A stretch of DNA of 64,000 nt from Tenacibaculum sp. 190524A05c (GCF_964036595.1 NZ_OZ038523.1:3540501-3604500); one strand, 5' to 3'. Shown: positions 1-8,584, counted from the stretch's first letter. Made by a program: numbers and translations. Notes: generated from the sequence alone by a model not told the origin.

Positions 1-863
1 AATCTGTTTCAAGTGAAGAAGCTCCGGATAAAATTGAAATTTTGGAGTTGTGGATGATAAATTCCAAAAAATCTAAAGATTTTTCCAATATCCTTTTTTC
101 TTTTGCACCTGAAGGAGATGAAAGTACTTGGTCGGTAATTGAAGCTTATAATATGAATAAAGAGGTGGTTTATTTAGATGTGAATAAAGCACCAAATCAG
201 CCTGTAATTGTTATTGAAACAAATGGGTTTGAAACTTTGAAGAGAGAAGTGGAGTTGATGAATGAATATTTAAGAGATGCCGGAGTGCAAAATTCACGTT
301 TTCAAAAAGTAGAAAAGGATTTGTCATATCAAAGTGCTAAATCTAGTGGTTTGGAAACTACGAAACTGGATAAAATAAGATTAAATGATGATGAAGAACC
401 ATGGATTAGCGGAGCAGCAGAAGTTTATGCGATTACTTCAGGGATTAAAGATTCTGATAATTCACCAGAAATAAAAGTGATCCCAATGTATTATTTAGAT
501 CATGATGGAAGAGATTATTATCCTAATCAAATTTTACTTTTTTGGGACGATTACCAATATCAAGCGGCAAATATTCAATTATTTGAAAAAGACGACAACG
601 TTAATTATAAAGATTTAGTTTCGACTATTGTTAATGGTGTTTTTCAAATTATAGGTACAGTGTCAACTCAACCTTGGGTTAATGTGTTAGGTCAAGTTGC
701 TGGTGCTATTATTCAAGCAATGCCTAATCAATGGTATACTAATAATGATGATTATGTAGATTCTTTTTATACAATTGAAAAGAATAAATCATATTCAAAT
801 TACTATGGAGCTAGAGGAAATGCAAAAGTTAATTTATCTCCATTCTTTGTAGCTTCAAATTAA
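1..863 (+). CDS. DUF3103-like protein, 5' end outside window
   Basis: The reading frame is open to the left edge (first full codon at base 3), so the N terminus is missing; the TTG at 42 is only an internal codon. About 287 residues are visible. The segment around EPWISGAAEVYAITSGI, followed by a tyrosine/asparagine-rich stretch (YYPNQILLFW), resembles what I remember of DUF3103, a family of unknown function. A weakly hydrophobic, glycine-rich segment lies near the C terminus (GQVAGAIIQAMPNQW). There is no visible catalytic motif. The gene ends at a shared terminator facing the minus-strand gene at 946-1593. The family assignment is from memory of the motif and is moderate. Confidence 0.6.
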   Translation, partial: SVSSEEAPDKIEILELWMINSKKSKDFSNILFSFAPEGDESTWSVIEAYNMNKEVVYLDVNKAPNQPVIVIETNGFETLKREVELMNEYLRDAGVQNSRFQKVEKDLSYQSAKSSGLETTKLDKIRLNDDEEPWISGAAEVYAITSGIKDSDNSPEIKVIPMYYLDHDGRDYYPNQILLFWDDYQYQAANIQLFEKDDNVNYKDLVSTIVNGVFQIIGTVSTQPWVNVLGQVAGAIIQAMPNQWYTNNDDYVDSFYTIEKNKSYSNYYGARGNAKVNLSPFFVASN

Positions 864-906
864 AGTGTCTTTTGAAAAATAAAGATCATTTTGTGTTTTT
901 ATATCT

Positions 907-937
907 AAATTACCCCTGAGAAATCAGGGGTAATTTT
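907..937. terminator. Bidirectional intrinsic terminator
   Basis: TACCCCTGA-GAAA-TCAGGGGTA is a perfect 9-bp stem with a GAAA loop, flanked by A-rich and T-rich tracts. It lies between two convergent genes and can serve both. Confidence 0.85.
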
Positions 938-945
938 ATGTTATC

Positions 946-1593
946 CTAAAAATCCCAATTAATAAAAGGAAAACCTTTCCCGTTAATTTTGTTCCACAAG
1001 CCAATCTGAATTCCGTTGAATCTTTTTGCATTATTGAATAATCCAATTTGAATTCCTGTTCCGTATTCAATAATGTCATTTTGAAAAGAGATTTGTATTC
1101 CATTAAAATCTTTTGCCGTATTAGACCATGGTCCGCCAATCATAATTCCATTTCCTTGTACTACACCGTTTCCTCCAAAAGCAGCAATGATGCCGTTAGC
1201 GTTTTCAATTTGATTTGACAGTATGGATACTGAAATTCCATTCATCTTGTTTAAGTTATTTGTGATAACTGTGCCAGATACACCATGTACATCCATTTTT
1301 ATTAAAGATCCTGTGCTGAAATTTATACCGTAGGTTTTATGAGTAGAGTTTCCTTGTGATGGTTTGCCTCCGAAAATATGCAAAAGGGATATAGGTGAGG
1401 CAGCAATTCTAACACCGAATGTCCTGCTGTAGGTAGTTTGATATTCTAAATCTGACGGGTATAATCCTACAGAAACCCCGTATATATCAGTGTTATCTGA
1501 GTGATGTGTCCATAATAGAGGTCTAATTTTTCTTTTTTGACTATGTGAAATACAGAAGCAAAGTAATGTTGAGATTAAAATTATTCTTTTCAT
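946..1593 (-). CDS. Secreted repeat protein (NGIQIGLxN-type surface repeats)
   Basis: A 215-residue protein with a Sec signal peptide (MKRIILISTLLCFCISHSQ). The C-terminal two thirds consist of degenerate repeats around the pattern NGI-x-I-G (NGIIAAFGG, NGIMIGG, NGIQISFQN, GTGIQIGLFN, NGIQIGLWN). This alternating Gly/hydrophobic pattern is typical of LA_2272-type surface repeat proteins, which probably form a beta-helix or beta-rich outer-surface structure. Function is unknown. It is transcribed away from the HTH regulator at 1703, and the 109-base gap between them holds two palindromes, so the regulator may also control it. Confidence 0.65.
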   Translation of the reverse strand: MKRIILISTLLCFCISHSQKRKIRPLLWTHHSDNTDIYGVSVGLYPSDLEYQTTYSRTFGVRIAASPISLLHIFGGKPSQGNSTHKTYGINFSTGSLIKMDVHGVSGTVITNNLNKMNGISVSILSNQIENANGIIAAFGGNGVVQGNGIMIGGPWSNTAKDFNGIQISFQNDIIEYGTGIQIGLFNNAKRFNGIQIGLWNKINGKGFPFINWDF

Positions 1594-1648
1594 TTTGATT
1601 TTGTTTTTAAATTCAATTCAAAATTATTGTGATAATTGTGTTTTGACT

Positions 1649-1661
1649 TGTGTAATACACA
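1649..1661. promoter_or_regulatory. Palindrome TGTGTA-A-TACACA, candidate operator
   Basis: A perfect 6-bp inverted repeat about one central A, in the divergent region upstream of the HTH gene at 1703. Its centre is 31 bp (about three helical turns) from the centre of a second palindrome at 1678-1694 that shares the TGTG half-site, as expected for a pair of operators. Function is inferred. Confidence 0.5.
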
Positions 1662-1677
1662 GTTTTAAATTTTTATT

Positions 1678-1694
1678 TTTGTGAAAATCACAAA
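1678..1694. promoter_or_regulatory. Palindrome TTTGTGA-AAA-TCACAAA at the start of the HTH gene
   Basis: A perfect 7-bp inverted repeat. Its left arm overlaps the end of a -7-type element (TATTTTTG, 1674-1681) and the palindrome ends 8 bases before the ATG at 1703. A protein bound here would block transcription initiation, so autoregulation of the downstream HTH gene is the simplest reading. Confidence 0.55.
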
Positions 1695-1702
1695 TAAATT
1701 TT

Positions 1703-2671
1703 ATGTTTCAAGAAGTTTTAATTCAGGAAGTTGGGAAAAATATAAAAAAAGAAACTTCAATTATTGAAGCTGTCTCCACTGCCCTTGATATTAGTTATGA
1801 TGCCGCACATCGGCGTACGAGTTTTAAGAGTAAGTTTTCATTAGATGAGAGTGTAAAATTGGCGCAGTATTTTAATATTTCTTTAGATAAGTTATTTGGA
1901 ACGTCAACAGAAAAGTATGTGTCTGTAAGTAGAACAACTAGTATAAAGAATGAGTACGATTTACAGGAATATTTTGAAACTTCATATAATTCTCTTTTGC
2001 CTTTGCTTGATCGAAAAGATTGTGAAGTCTATTATTCTGCAAAAGATATTCCACTATTTTATACATTAAAAAATAATAAATTAAGCTCCTTTAAAATGTA
2101 TGTGTGGTTAAAGTTGTTAGATAAAAATTTTAGAGCTTATAAATTTGAGGAGTTTGCTCCCAGATTATCCACATTACAATCAGCCCAGAAGTTAGGTGAT
2201 TTATATAAGGATTTGAATACTTCAGAAATATGGGATATAACAACTATAAATAGTACGTTAAAACAAATTCATTTTTATTATAAAGCAGGACAGTTAAGTC
2301 TAAAGGATTCCTTGGAGTTATGTAAAGAGCTTAAAGAGTTGTTAGATGATATTTCTAAAAAAGTTGTCTCTAAAAAACATAAATTCAAATTATATCACAA
2401 TGAATTGTTGTTAATGAGTAATAATGTTCTGATTATAACTCCTGAACAGCAATCTCTTTTCGTTCCATGCGCTATGTTGTCTTATTTAAATATAAGAGAT
2501 AAAGGAACTTGTTTGGAAGCTAAACAGTATTTTGACAAACAATTTTATCATTCAAGACTTTTAAATACTGTAGGTGAAAAAGAGCAGAATCAATTCTACT
2601 ATAAAATGATGCAAAAAATAGATGCTTTATGTGATTTGATTAAAGCACAAGATTTATTAGGTTTTGAATAG
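1703..2671 (+). CDS. Helix-turn-helix transcriptional regulator
   Basis: A 322-residue protein. Residues 1-65 look like an XRE/BetR-type helix-turn-helix domain (SIIEAVSTALDISYDAAHRRTSFKS, then an acidic LDESVKLAQYFNISLDKLFG). The remaining ~250 residues are helical and lysine/leucine-rich with no recognised enzyme motif; they may be a sensor or oligomerisation domain. The short upstream region holds two palindromes, one straddling the predicted start of transcription, which suggests autoregulation. The ligand and targets are unknown. Confidence 0.75.
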   Translation: MFQEVLIQEVGKNIKKETSIIEAVSTALDISYDAAHRRTSFKSKFSLDESVKLAQYFNISLDKLFGTSTEKYVSVSRTTSIKNEYDLQEYFETSYNSLLPLLDRKDCEVYYSAKDIPLFYTLKNNKLSSFKMYVWLKLLDKNFRAYKFEEFAPRLSTLQSAQKLGDLYKDLNTSEIWDITTINSTLKQIHFYYKAGQLSLKDSLELCKELKELLDDISKKVVSKKHKFKLYHNELLLMSNNVLIITPEQQSLFVPCAMLSYLNIRDKGTCLEAKQYFDKQFYHSRLLNTVGEKEQNQFYYKMMQKIDALCDLIKAQDLLGFE

Positions 2672-2699
2672 AAAAATCCTGCACAAGGCAGGATTTTAA
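2672..2699. terminator. Intrinsic terminator between convergent genes
   Basis: AATCCTGC-acaag-GCAGGATT stem. The flanking A tract becomes a T tract on the minus strand, so it best fits the end of asnB, but it can also stop the plus-strand regulator gene. Confidence 0.7.
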
Positions 2700-2726
2700 C
2701 ACAACTAAAATTTAAAAATTTGCATA

Positions 2727-4388
2727 TTAATATGCGTCTTCATGAACCATTTTTATAGCCCTTCCGCTTGGCTCATTTTGGTTTTTGAAACTTTCGTCCC
2801 ATGCAAGAGCAGTTGGTGTACTACATGCAATTGAAGGAACTGAGGGAACTGTTAATGCCGCGGTTTCACTTGGGAAATGCTCCTCAAATATTGAGCGGTA
2901 ATAATATTCTTCTTTTGCTCTTGGAGTTTGAATAGGGAATCTATGATGAGCACTATGCATCATTTCATCTGTAACTTCGGTTTCAACTAATTCTTTTAAA
3001 GTGTCAATCCAGTTGTAACCAACACCGTCAGAGAATTGCTCTTTTTGTCTCCAAGCAACGCTTTCTGGTAGATAGCTTTCAAAAGCTTTTCTTAAAACCC
3101 ATTTTTCCATTCGTTCACCATTAATCATTTTATCTTCTGGGTTTATACGCATTGCCACATCCATAAATTCTTTGTCTAAGAAAGGAACTCTTCCTTCAAT
3201 TCCCCAAGCCATTAAACTTTTGTTAGCTCTTAAACAATCGTATTGGTATAGTTTGTCTAGTTTACGTACAGTTTCTTTGTGGAATTCCTCTGCATCTGGA
3301 GCTTTGTGGAAGTATAAATATCCTCCAAAAATCTCATCAGCTCCTTCGCCTGATAATACCATTTTTATTCCCATTGATTTGATTACGCGTGCCATTAAAT
3401 ACATTGGAGTAGAAGCTCTAATGGTTGTAATATCATAGGTTTCAAGGTTGTAAATAACATCTCTAATTGCATCTAATCCTTCCTGGATTGTAAATGTAAT
3501 TTCATGATGAATTGTTCCAATATGATCTGAAACTTTCTTAGCAGCTGCTAAATCTGGTGAACCTTCTAATCCGATTGAGAACGAGTGTAATTGTGGGTAC
3601 CATGCTTCCTCTTCATCTCCGCTTTCAATTCTTTTTGAAGCGTATTTCTTTGCAATTGCAGAAGTAATAGAAGAATCTAATCCACCTGATAATAAAACAC
3701 CATAAGGTACGTCACTCATTAATTGTCTGTGAACTGCAGCCTCGAGTGCATCACGCAATTCATCTATGCTAGTTTGGTTTTCTCTAACCGCTTCATGATC
3801 CATCCAGTCTCTAGAATACCAACGCTGTAATCCGTGTTCTCTTGTGTAGTAATGTCCTGGAGGAAAAACTTCAATTTTATTACAAAATCCTTCTAAAGCT
3901 TTTAGTTCAGAGGCAACATAGAATGTTCCTTTTTTGTCCCAACCCATGTATAAAGGAATAATTCCCATATGGTCACGAGCAACTAAGTATTCATCAGTTT
4001 TAGCGTCGTAAACTGCGAAACCAAAAATTCCGTTTAAGTCATCTAAAAACTCTTCACCTTTTTCTTGATATAAAGCTAGAATTACTTCACAGTCAGATTT
4101 AGTTTGAAAATCATATTTTCCTTCAAACTGTTCTCTTAATTCTTGGTGATTATATATTTCTCCATTTGCAGCTAATACAAATCTTCTGTCTTTACTAAAT
4201 AAAGGTTGTTGTCCAGATGTTGGATCAACTATGGCAAGTCTTTCATGAGCCATAATTGTTTTATCATCACTATAAACTCCACTCCAATCCGGACCTCTAT
4301 GACGAATTTTTTTCGCCATTTCTAGTAGTTGAGGTCTTAACGACTCAGACTTTTCTTTTAAATCAAACGCACATACAATTCCACACAT
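2727..4388 (-). CDS. asnB: Asparagine synthetase B (glutamine-hydrolysing)
   Basis: Makes asparagine from aspartate, ATP and glutamine in the cytoplasm. At 553 residues it has the usual AsnB length. The N terminus is MCGIVCAFD, so Cys2 is the catalytic nucleophile of the Ntn glutaminase domain once Met1 is removed; RHRGPD and ANGEIYNH are typical glutaminase motifs. The synthetase domain has the ATP-pyrophosphatase loop LLSGGLDSS near residue 235 and LSGEGADEIFGGY near 345. It stands alone on the minus strand with a ~235-base upstream gap. Assignment is firm. Confidence 0.97.
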   Translation of the reverse strand: MCGIVCAFDLKEKSESLRPQLLEMAKKIRHRGPDWSGVYSDDKTIMAHERLAIVDPTSGQQPLFSKDRRFVLAANGEIYNHQELREQFEGKYDFQTKSDCEVILALYQEKGEEFLDDLNGIFGFAVYDAKTDEYLVARDHMGIIPLYMGWDKKGTFYVASELKALEGFCNKIEVFPPGHYYTREHGLQRWYSRDWMDHEAVRENQTSIDELRDALEAAVHRQLMSDVPYGVLLSGGLDSSITSAIAKKYASKRIESGDEEEAWYPQLHSFSIGLEGSPDLAAAKKVSDHIGTIHHEITFTIQEGLDAIRDVIYNLETYDITTIRASTPMYLMARVIKSMGIKMVLSGEGADEIFGGYLYFHKAPDAEEFHKETVRKLDKLYQYDCLRANKSLMAWGIEGRVPFLDKEFMDVAMRINPEDKMINGERMEKWVLRKAFESYLPESVAWRQKEQFSDGVGYNWIDTLKELVETEVTDEMMHSAHHRFPIQTPRAKEEYYYRSIFEEHFPSETAALTVPSVPSIACSTPTALAWDESFKNQNEPSGRAIKMVHEDAY

Positions 4389-4623
4389 AATATATAGTAA
4401 TTTTTAATTTCTTGTTGTTTTAATTATGGTTCAAATTACCTGAATATACTTTTTTATAAAAACCAAAAAGTTTATTTTAATTTCATATTGTAACTTTTAA
4501 TTTGTTTTTAGTGTTTTATTGTAATTTTATAAGTCGATTTGTGTGATTTGAATTAATATTTGATATTTTTTGATAATATTTTAGTTGTAATTTGTAAGAA
4601 TATTCTAAAAACAAAAGACTTCA

Positions 4624-6342
4624 ATGAAACTTCTAAATAAATATATGCTGCTTATATCTGTTGTGTTTATGTCGTGTGCATCGGGTACTCAAGAAATTGA
4701 ACTTTCTATTCGATATAATCAAATAGGATATACTGCAAATAGACCAAAATTAATTTCGGTCGTTTCTAATAATGAGTTTGATAAAGTCTCATATATAATC
4801 AAGGATGCTTCAGGAAAGGAAATTATGTCTGGAGAAACAGGTAAAGGTTTGTTGTGGAATGATTCTGGAGAGTATGTTTCAATACTTGATGTTAGTTCAA
4901 TAAATAATGAAGGAGAATATGAAGTTTTAATTGGAGAAAACAAGGTAAGATTTAAAGTGCTAAATAACCCTTTTAGTGATTTATCCCAGGCGTTGTTCAA
5001 GTATTATTATTTAAATCGTTGTTCAATTGAATTAGAAGAAAAGTACGCTGGTCAATGGAAAAGACCTGCTGGTTTGAATGATGATAGAGTGAAAATTCAT
5101 AGTTCAGCTGCTACAAAAGAAAGGCCTGAAGGAACCATTATTTCGGGTTCCAAAGGTTGGTTTGATGCAGGTGATTATAACAAGTATGTTTCAAATAGCG
5201 GAATTAGTACTTATACTTTATTAAGTGCTTTTGAGAATTATAGTGAGTATTACGGTTCTAAAGAATTTAATATTCCTGAATCAGGAAATAATCTTCCCGA
5301 CGTTTTAGATGAAGTTATATGGAATTTAGACTGGATGTTGTCTATGCAAGATCCGTTCGATGGTGGAGTATATCATAAACTTACAGGATTAAAGTTTTCG
5401 GGAGCAATTATGCCACATGAATATGATTTAGAAAGATATGTAGTTAAAAAAAGTACTTCTGCTGCTCTGAATTTGGCGGCAGTAGCGGCAATTGCGTCAA
5501 GAGTTTTTTCACAGTTTGAGACTAAAAAAGACTATTCAGTGAAACTTTTGGAAGCATCTAAAAAGGCCTATGAATGGGCGAAGAAACATCCCGAGGATTA
5601 TTTTAGAAACCCTGAAGGAGTTAGAACGGGACAATATGAAGATGATGATTTATTTGGTGAATTTCAATGGGCGGCTGTGGAATTGTTAATTACAACTAAA
5701 GATAAAAGTTATAGTAAAGATATTCAGATTGATAAAATATCTAACGAAGTTCCTTGGTGGCAAGATGCAAGTGCGTTGTCATTATATTCAATTACAAAAC
5801 ATAGCGCGAGTATAGAAAAGTTTATTGATGTGAATTTGGCGAAGAAGAAATTTTTAGATCAAGCTTCTGAGTTAAAAAATAGAATTGAAACCGAACCAAT
5901 GCGAGTAGCTATGAAAGGTAAAGATTATGTTTGGGGTAGCAATGGTGTAGCAGGGAATCAGTTAATGTATTTAATAAAGGCATATGAGGTTACCAACAAT
6001 GTTGACTATTTAAATGCAGTATTTGTTGGGTTAGATTATTTTTTAGGTAGAAATGGGATTGGAACAACTTATATTACTGGACAGGGAATAATGTCTCCAA
6101 AATTTCCACATCATAGGACTTCCGAAGCCGATAAAATTATAGAACCAGTGCCGGGAATGGTGGTTGGTGGGCCACAACCTGGGCAGCAAGATAAGTGTGA
6201 ATATTTTAGTAAAATGCCATCAAAATCATATTCTGATACTTGGTGTTCCTATGCTTCTAATGAAGTAACAATCAACTGGAATGCACCATTGGTGTATGTT
6301 GTAAACGCACTTCAATATAATCAAACAAAAAATTTTAAATAA
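4624..6342 (+). CDS. Glycoside hydrolase family 9 lipoprotein (endoglucanase-like)
   Basis: A 572-residue protein with a lipoprotein signal (MLLISVVFMSCAS, Cys about 18). An N-terminal Ig-like CelD_N domain (about 25-110, IRYNQIGYTANRPK) is followed by a GH9 (alpha/alpha)6 catalytic domain. GH9 signatures are visible: WFDAGDYNKYV, which carries the nucleophile-activating Asp pair; PHHRTS near the active site; and the C-terminal NEVTINWNAPLVY with the catalytic acid Glu. It should cleave beta-1,4-glucan or a related glycan at the cell surface; the exact substrate cannot be read from sequence. There is no SusC/SusD pair nearby, so it is not part of a typical PUL here. Confidence 0.9.
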   Translation: MKLLNKYMLLISVVFMSCASGTQEIELSIRYNQIGYTANRPKLISVVSNNEFDKVSYIIKDASGKEIMSGETGKGLLWNDSGEYVSILDVSSINNEGEYEVLIGENKVRFKVLNNPFSDLSQALFKYYYLNRCSIELEEKYAGQWKRPAGLNDDRVKIHSSAATKERPEGTIISGSKGWFDAGDYNKYVSNSGISTYTLLSAFENYSEYYGSKEFNIPESGNNLPDVLDEVIWNLDWMLSMQDPFDGGVYHKLTGLKFSGAIMPHEYDLERYVVKKSTSAALNLAAVAAIASRVFSQFETKKDYSVKLLEASKKAYEWAKKHPEDYFRNPEGVRTGQYEDDDLFGEFQWAAVELLITTKDKSYSKDIQIDKISNEVPWWQDASALSLYSITKHSASIEKFIDVNLAKKKFLDQASELKNRIETEPMRVAMKGKDYVWGSNGVAGNQLMYLIKAYEVTNNVDYLNAVFVGLDYFLGRNGIGTTYITGQGIMSPKFPHHRTSEADKIIEPVPGMVVGGPQPGQQDKCEYFSKMPSKSYSDTWCSYASNEVTINWNAPLVYVVNALQYNQTKNFK

Positions 6343-6345
6343 ATA

Positions 6346-6377
6346 TTTGTTTAGATAAAAATGACTTTATAACTTTG
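6346..6377 (+). promoter_or_regulatory. Bacteroidota-type promoter of the trp operon
   Basis: TTTG at 6346-6349 and TAACTTTG at 6370-6377, separated by 20 bases, match the Bacteroidota -33/-7 consensus (TTTG ... TAnnTTTG). The predicted start of transcription is about 6381-6384, directly at the ATG of the leader peptide. Confidence 0.75.
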
Positions 6378-6383
6378 TTGCAA

Positions 6384-6437
6384 ATGAAAACGATACAATT
6401 AAATAACTGGTGGTGGAAATCTCTTAACTTACGTTAG
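6384..6437 (+). CDS. trpL: trp operon leader peptide with three tandem Trp codons
   Basis: A 17-codon frame encoding MKTIQLNNWWWKSLNLR. It has three consecutive tryptophan codons, as expected of a leader whose translation senses charged tRNA-Trp. It ends 33 bases before an intrinsic terminator and 79 bases before trpE. The promoter -7 element ends only 6 bases before the ATG, so the mRNA would have almost no 5' untranslated region and the leader would be translated as leaderless mRNA. The Trp codons sit in a segment (GGTGGT) that can pair with ACCATC just after the stop codon, forming a pause-like hairpin. The role is inferred from the classical attenuation layout. Confidence 0.85.
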   Translation: MKTIQLNNWWWKSLNLR

Positions 6438-6501
6438 TGAGACCATCTTGTTATATATAAATATTAACGAAAAAGGCTTATCTCATGATAAGCCTTTTTT
6501 T
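6438..6501 (+). promoter_or_regulatory. trp attenuator: terminator with candidate antiterminator
   Basis: The terminator is AAAAGGCTTATC (6471-6482), loop TCAT, GATAAGCCTTTT (6487-6498), followed by T residues. A competing pairing is possible: GTGAGA just after the leader stop codon can pair with TCTCAT (6481-6486), and ACC beyond it lies opposite GG; this would dismantle the terminator. Ribosomes stalled at the Trp codons would favour it. The terminator is seen directly; the antiterminator is my inference. Confidence 0.8.
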
Positions 6502-6516
6502 ATTGACCAAATTAAA

Positions 6517-7908
6517 ATGAAGCCATTACAATTTAAAACAATTTGTAAACAAAAAATAGCAGATACGGTTACTCCGGTTGGTTTGTATTTGCGTTTGAGA
6601 GACAAATATCCGAGTACATTACTTCTTGAAAGTTCAGATTACCATAGTAAGGAAGAAAGTTTCTCTTTTATATGTGTTGAACCTATAGTTTCTTTCAAAG
6701 CTGATAAAAATGATTTTACGATTTCTTTGAAAAATAAAGAGATTGAAAAGCAACCAATTGATAGAAACTTCAATGAGTTATTTAAAGATTTTACGAGTCG
6801 AATCGATTTGGATTGCGACGAGAAACTAAAATCTTTTAATGGATTATATGGTTACACAACATACGATAGCGTTCAGTATTTCGAAACTATTAAATTAACT
6901 AATCCAGATGCTCCTTCTGCAATACCAATGATGCAGTATAGCTTTTACAGATTCATTATTGCAATTAATCATTTTAATGACGAAATGCAGTTGATAGAAA
7001 ATCTAGAAGTAGGAGAAGAGTCAAGATTAGAAGAGATTGAAACGATAATTGAAGCACAAGCATTCAATACGCAAAAATTTGAAATTCAAGGAGAAGAAAC
7101 ATCTAATGTTACGAGCGAAGATTTTATTGAAAATGTAAAACGAGCAAAAGCACATTGTAAAAGAGGAGATGTTTTTCAATTGGTATTATCGCGCCAATTT
7201 CAACAAAAATATAAAGGAGATGAATTTAACGTGTATAGAGCATTACGTTCTATAAACCCATCACCATATTTATTTTATTTCGATTATGGAAGTTTCAAAT
7301 TAATGGGATCTTCTCCAGAAGCTCAAATTAAAATCAACAACGGAAAAGCTATTATCAATCCAATTGCAGGAACTTTCAGAAGAACCGGAGATATGGCTGA
7401 AGATATTAAGTTAGGGAAGAAACTATCAGAAGATAAAAAAGAAACGGCAGAGCATGTAATGTTAGTTGATTTAGCTAGAAACGACTTAAGCAAACATGCT
7501 GAAAATGTAACTGTTGAAGTATTTAAGGAAGTACAATATTTTAGTCATGTAATTCACTTAGTTTCTACAGTTCAAGGACAATTAATGGGAGATCCAATAA
7601 AGATTGTTGGAGATACATTTCCTGCTGGAACATTAAGCGGAGCACCAAAATATAAAGCAATGCAGTTAATTGATAAGTATGAGAATCAATCTCGTGGATT
7701 TTACGGAGGTGCTGTTGGGATTATGGGATTGAACGGAGATGTTAACTTGGCAATTGGAATTCGATCTTTTGTAAGTAAAAACAATGTTCTTTACTATCAA
7801 GCAGGAGCAGGAATTGTAATTCATTCAGATGAAGAAAAAGAGTTACAAGAAGTAAATAATAAACTAGCAGCATTAAAGAAGGCGTTAACCTTAGCTGAAA
7901 AAATTTAA
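6517..7908 (+). CDS. trpE: Anthranilate synthase component I
   Basis: Aminates chorismate with ammonia from TrpG to give anthranilate, the first step of tryptophan synthesis. I start it at ATG 6517 (463 residues), because the longer frame from TTG 6448 would translate through the attenuator terminator. The N-terminal LLESSDYH resembles the LLES segment of the tryptophan feedback site. The chorismate-binding core shows INPSPYLFYF, GSSPEAQIK, NPIAGTFRRTGD, DLARNDLSKH and AGTLSGAPKYKAM, all conserved in TrpE. It is the first structural gene of the operon; an 88-base spacer with an inverted repeat separates it from trpG. Confidence 0.97.
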   Translation: MKPLQFKTICKQKIADTVTPVGLYLRLRDKYPSTLLLESSDYHSKEESFSFICVEPIVSFKADKNDFTISLKNKEIEKQPIDRNFNELFKDFTSRIDLDCDEKLKSFNGLYGYTTYDSVQYFETIKLTNPDAPSAIPMMQYSFYRFIIAINHFNDEMQLIENLEVGEESRLEEIETIIEAQAFNTQKFEIQGEETSNVTSEDFIENVKRAKAHCKRGDVFQLVLSRQFQQKYKGDEFNVYRALRSINPSPYLFYFDYGSFKLMGSSPEAQIKINNGKAIINPIAGTFRRTGDMAEDIKLGKKLSEDKKETAEHVMLVDLARNDLSKHAENVTVEVFKEVQYFSHVIHLVSTVQGQLMGDPIKIVGDTFPAGTLSGAPKYKAMQLIDKYENQSRGFYGGAVGIMGLNGDVNLAIGIRSFVSKNNVLYYQAGAGIVIHSDEEKELQEVNNKLAALKKALTLAEKI

Positions 7909-7923
7909 AACAGTCTTGAGAAG

Positions 7924-7988
7924 TTAGTATTCAGTAATTAGAAGAAATGATTCAAACTTAATACTAATAGCTCAGTACTCAATACTAG
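7924..7988. repeat. Imperfect inverted repeat between trpE and trpG
   Basis: TTAGTATTCAGTAATTAG (7924-7941) and CTCAGTACTCAATACTAG (7971-7988) are imperfect reverse complements. Short palindromes of this composition are often dispersed in flavobacterial genomes. It could stabilise or pause the polycistronic mRNA; I see no reading frame or promoter in it. Confidence 0.5.
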
Positions 7989-7996
7989 AAAAAAAC

Positions 7997-8578
7997 ATGA
8001 AAATATTAATCTTAGATAATTACGATTCGTTTACCTATAATTTGGTTCACATGGTGGAAAAAATTACGGACAAATATCCTGATGTATATAGAAATGACGA
8101 AATCTCGGTTGAAGAAGTTGGAGATTATGATTTAATTATGTTATCTCCAGGTCCAGGAATTCCTGATGAAGCTGGAATCTTAAAAGAGGTCATTAAAACC
8201 TATGCAGGAAAGAAACCAATTTTTGGTGTGTGCTTAGGATTACAAGCAATCACAGAAGTATTCGGTGGAACCATAATTAATATGAACGAAGTTTTTCATG
8301 GTGTGGCCACAGATATGAAGGTTACAAAACCTGAAGCTGTAATTTTCAAGGATGTTCCTGAAGTTTTTCCAGCTGCACGTTATCATTCTTGGATTGCTTC
8401 TAATGAAAATCTACCTGCAGATTTGGAGGTTACGGCTATTGATGAAGATGGAGGAATTATGGCAATCCGTCATACAAAACATCAAATCAGCGCTGTGCAA
8501 TTTCATCCAGAAAGTATTCTAACAGAAGTGGGTGAGCAATTAGTTCGCAATTTTATTAATTCAGTTTCTAAAAATTAA
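7997..8578 (+). CDS. trpG: Anthranilate synthase component II (glutamine amidotransferase)
   Basis: Supplies ammonia from glutamine to TrpE. At 193 residues it is a single class-I amidotransferase domain. LDNYDSFTYNL at the N terminus, the nucleophile elbow FGVCLGLQA (Cys about 80) and the catalytic His/Glu in VQFHPESI near residue 170 are all present. It is not fused to trpD or trpE, and it lies 6 bases before trpD. In some bacteria the same subunit also serves p-aminobenzoate synthesis; nothing here decides that. Confidence 0.96.
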   Translation: MKILILDNYDSFTYNLVHMVEKITDKYPDVYRNDEISVEEVGDYDLIMLSPGPGIPDEAGILKEVIKTYAGKKPIFGVCLGLQAITEVFGGTIINMNEVFHGVATDMKVTKPEAVIFKDVPEVFPAARYHSWIASNENLPADLEVTAIDEDGGIMAIRHTKHQISAVQFHPESILTEVGEQLVRNFINSVSKN

Positions 8579-8584
8579 AATCAA

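Noticed and set aside
3172..3438. Plus-strand frame of 88 codons inside asnB
   Set aside because: Antisense shadow of a conserved enzyme gene with no upstream signals.
6448..6516. N-terminal extension of TrpE from TTG 6448
   Set aside because: It would translate through the attenuator terminator, and an ATG with a normal TrpE N terminus follows at 6517.
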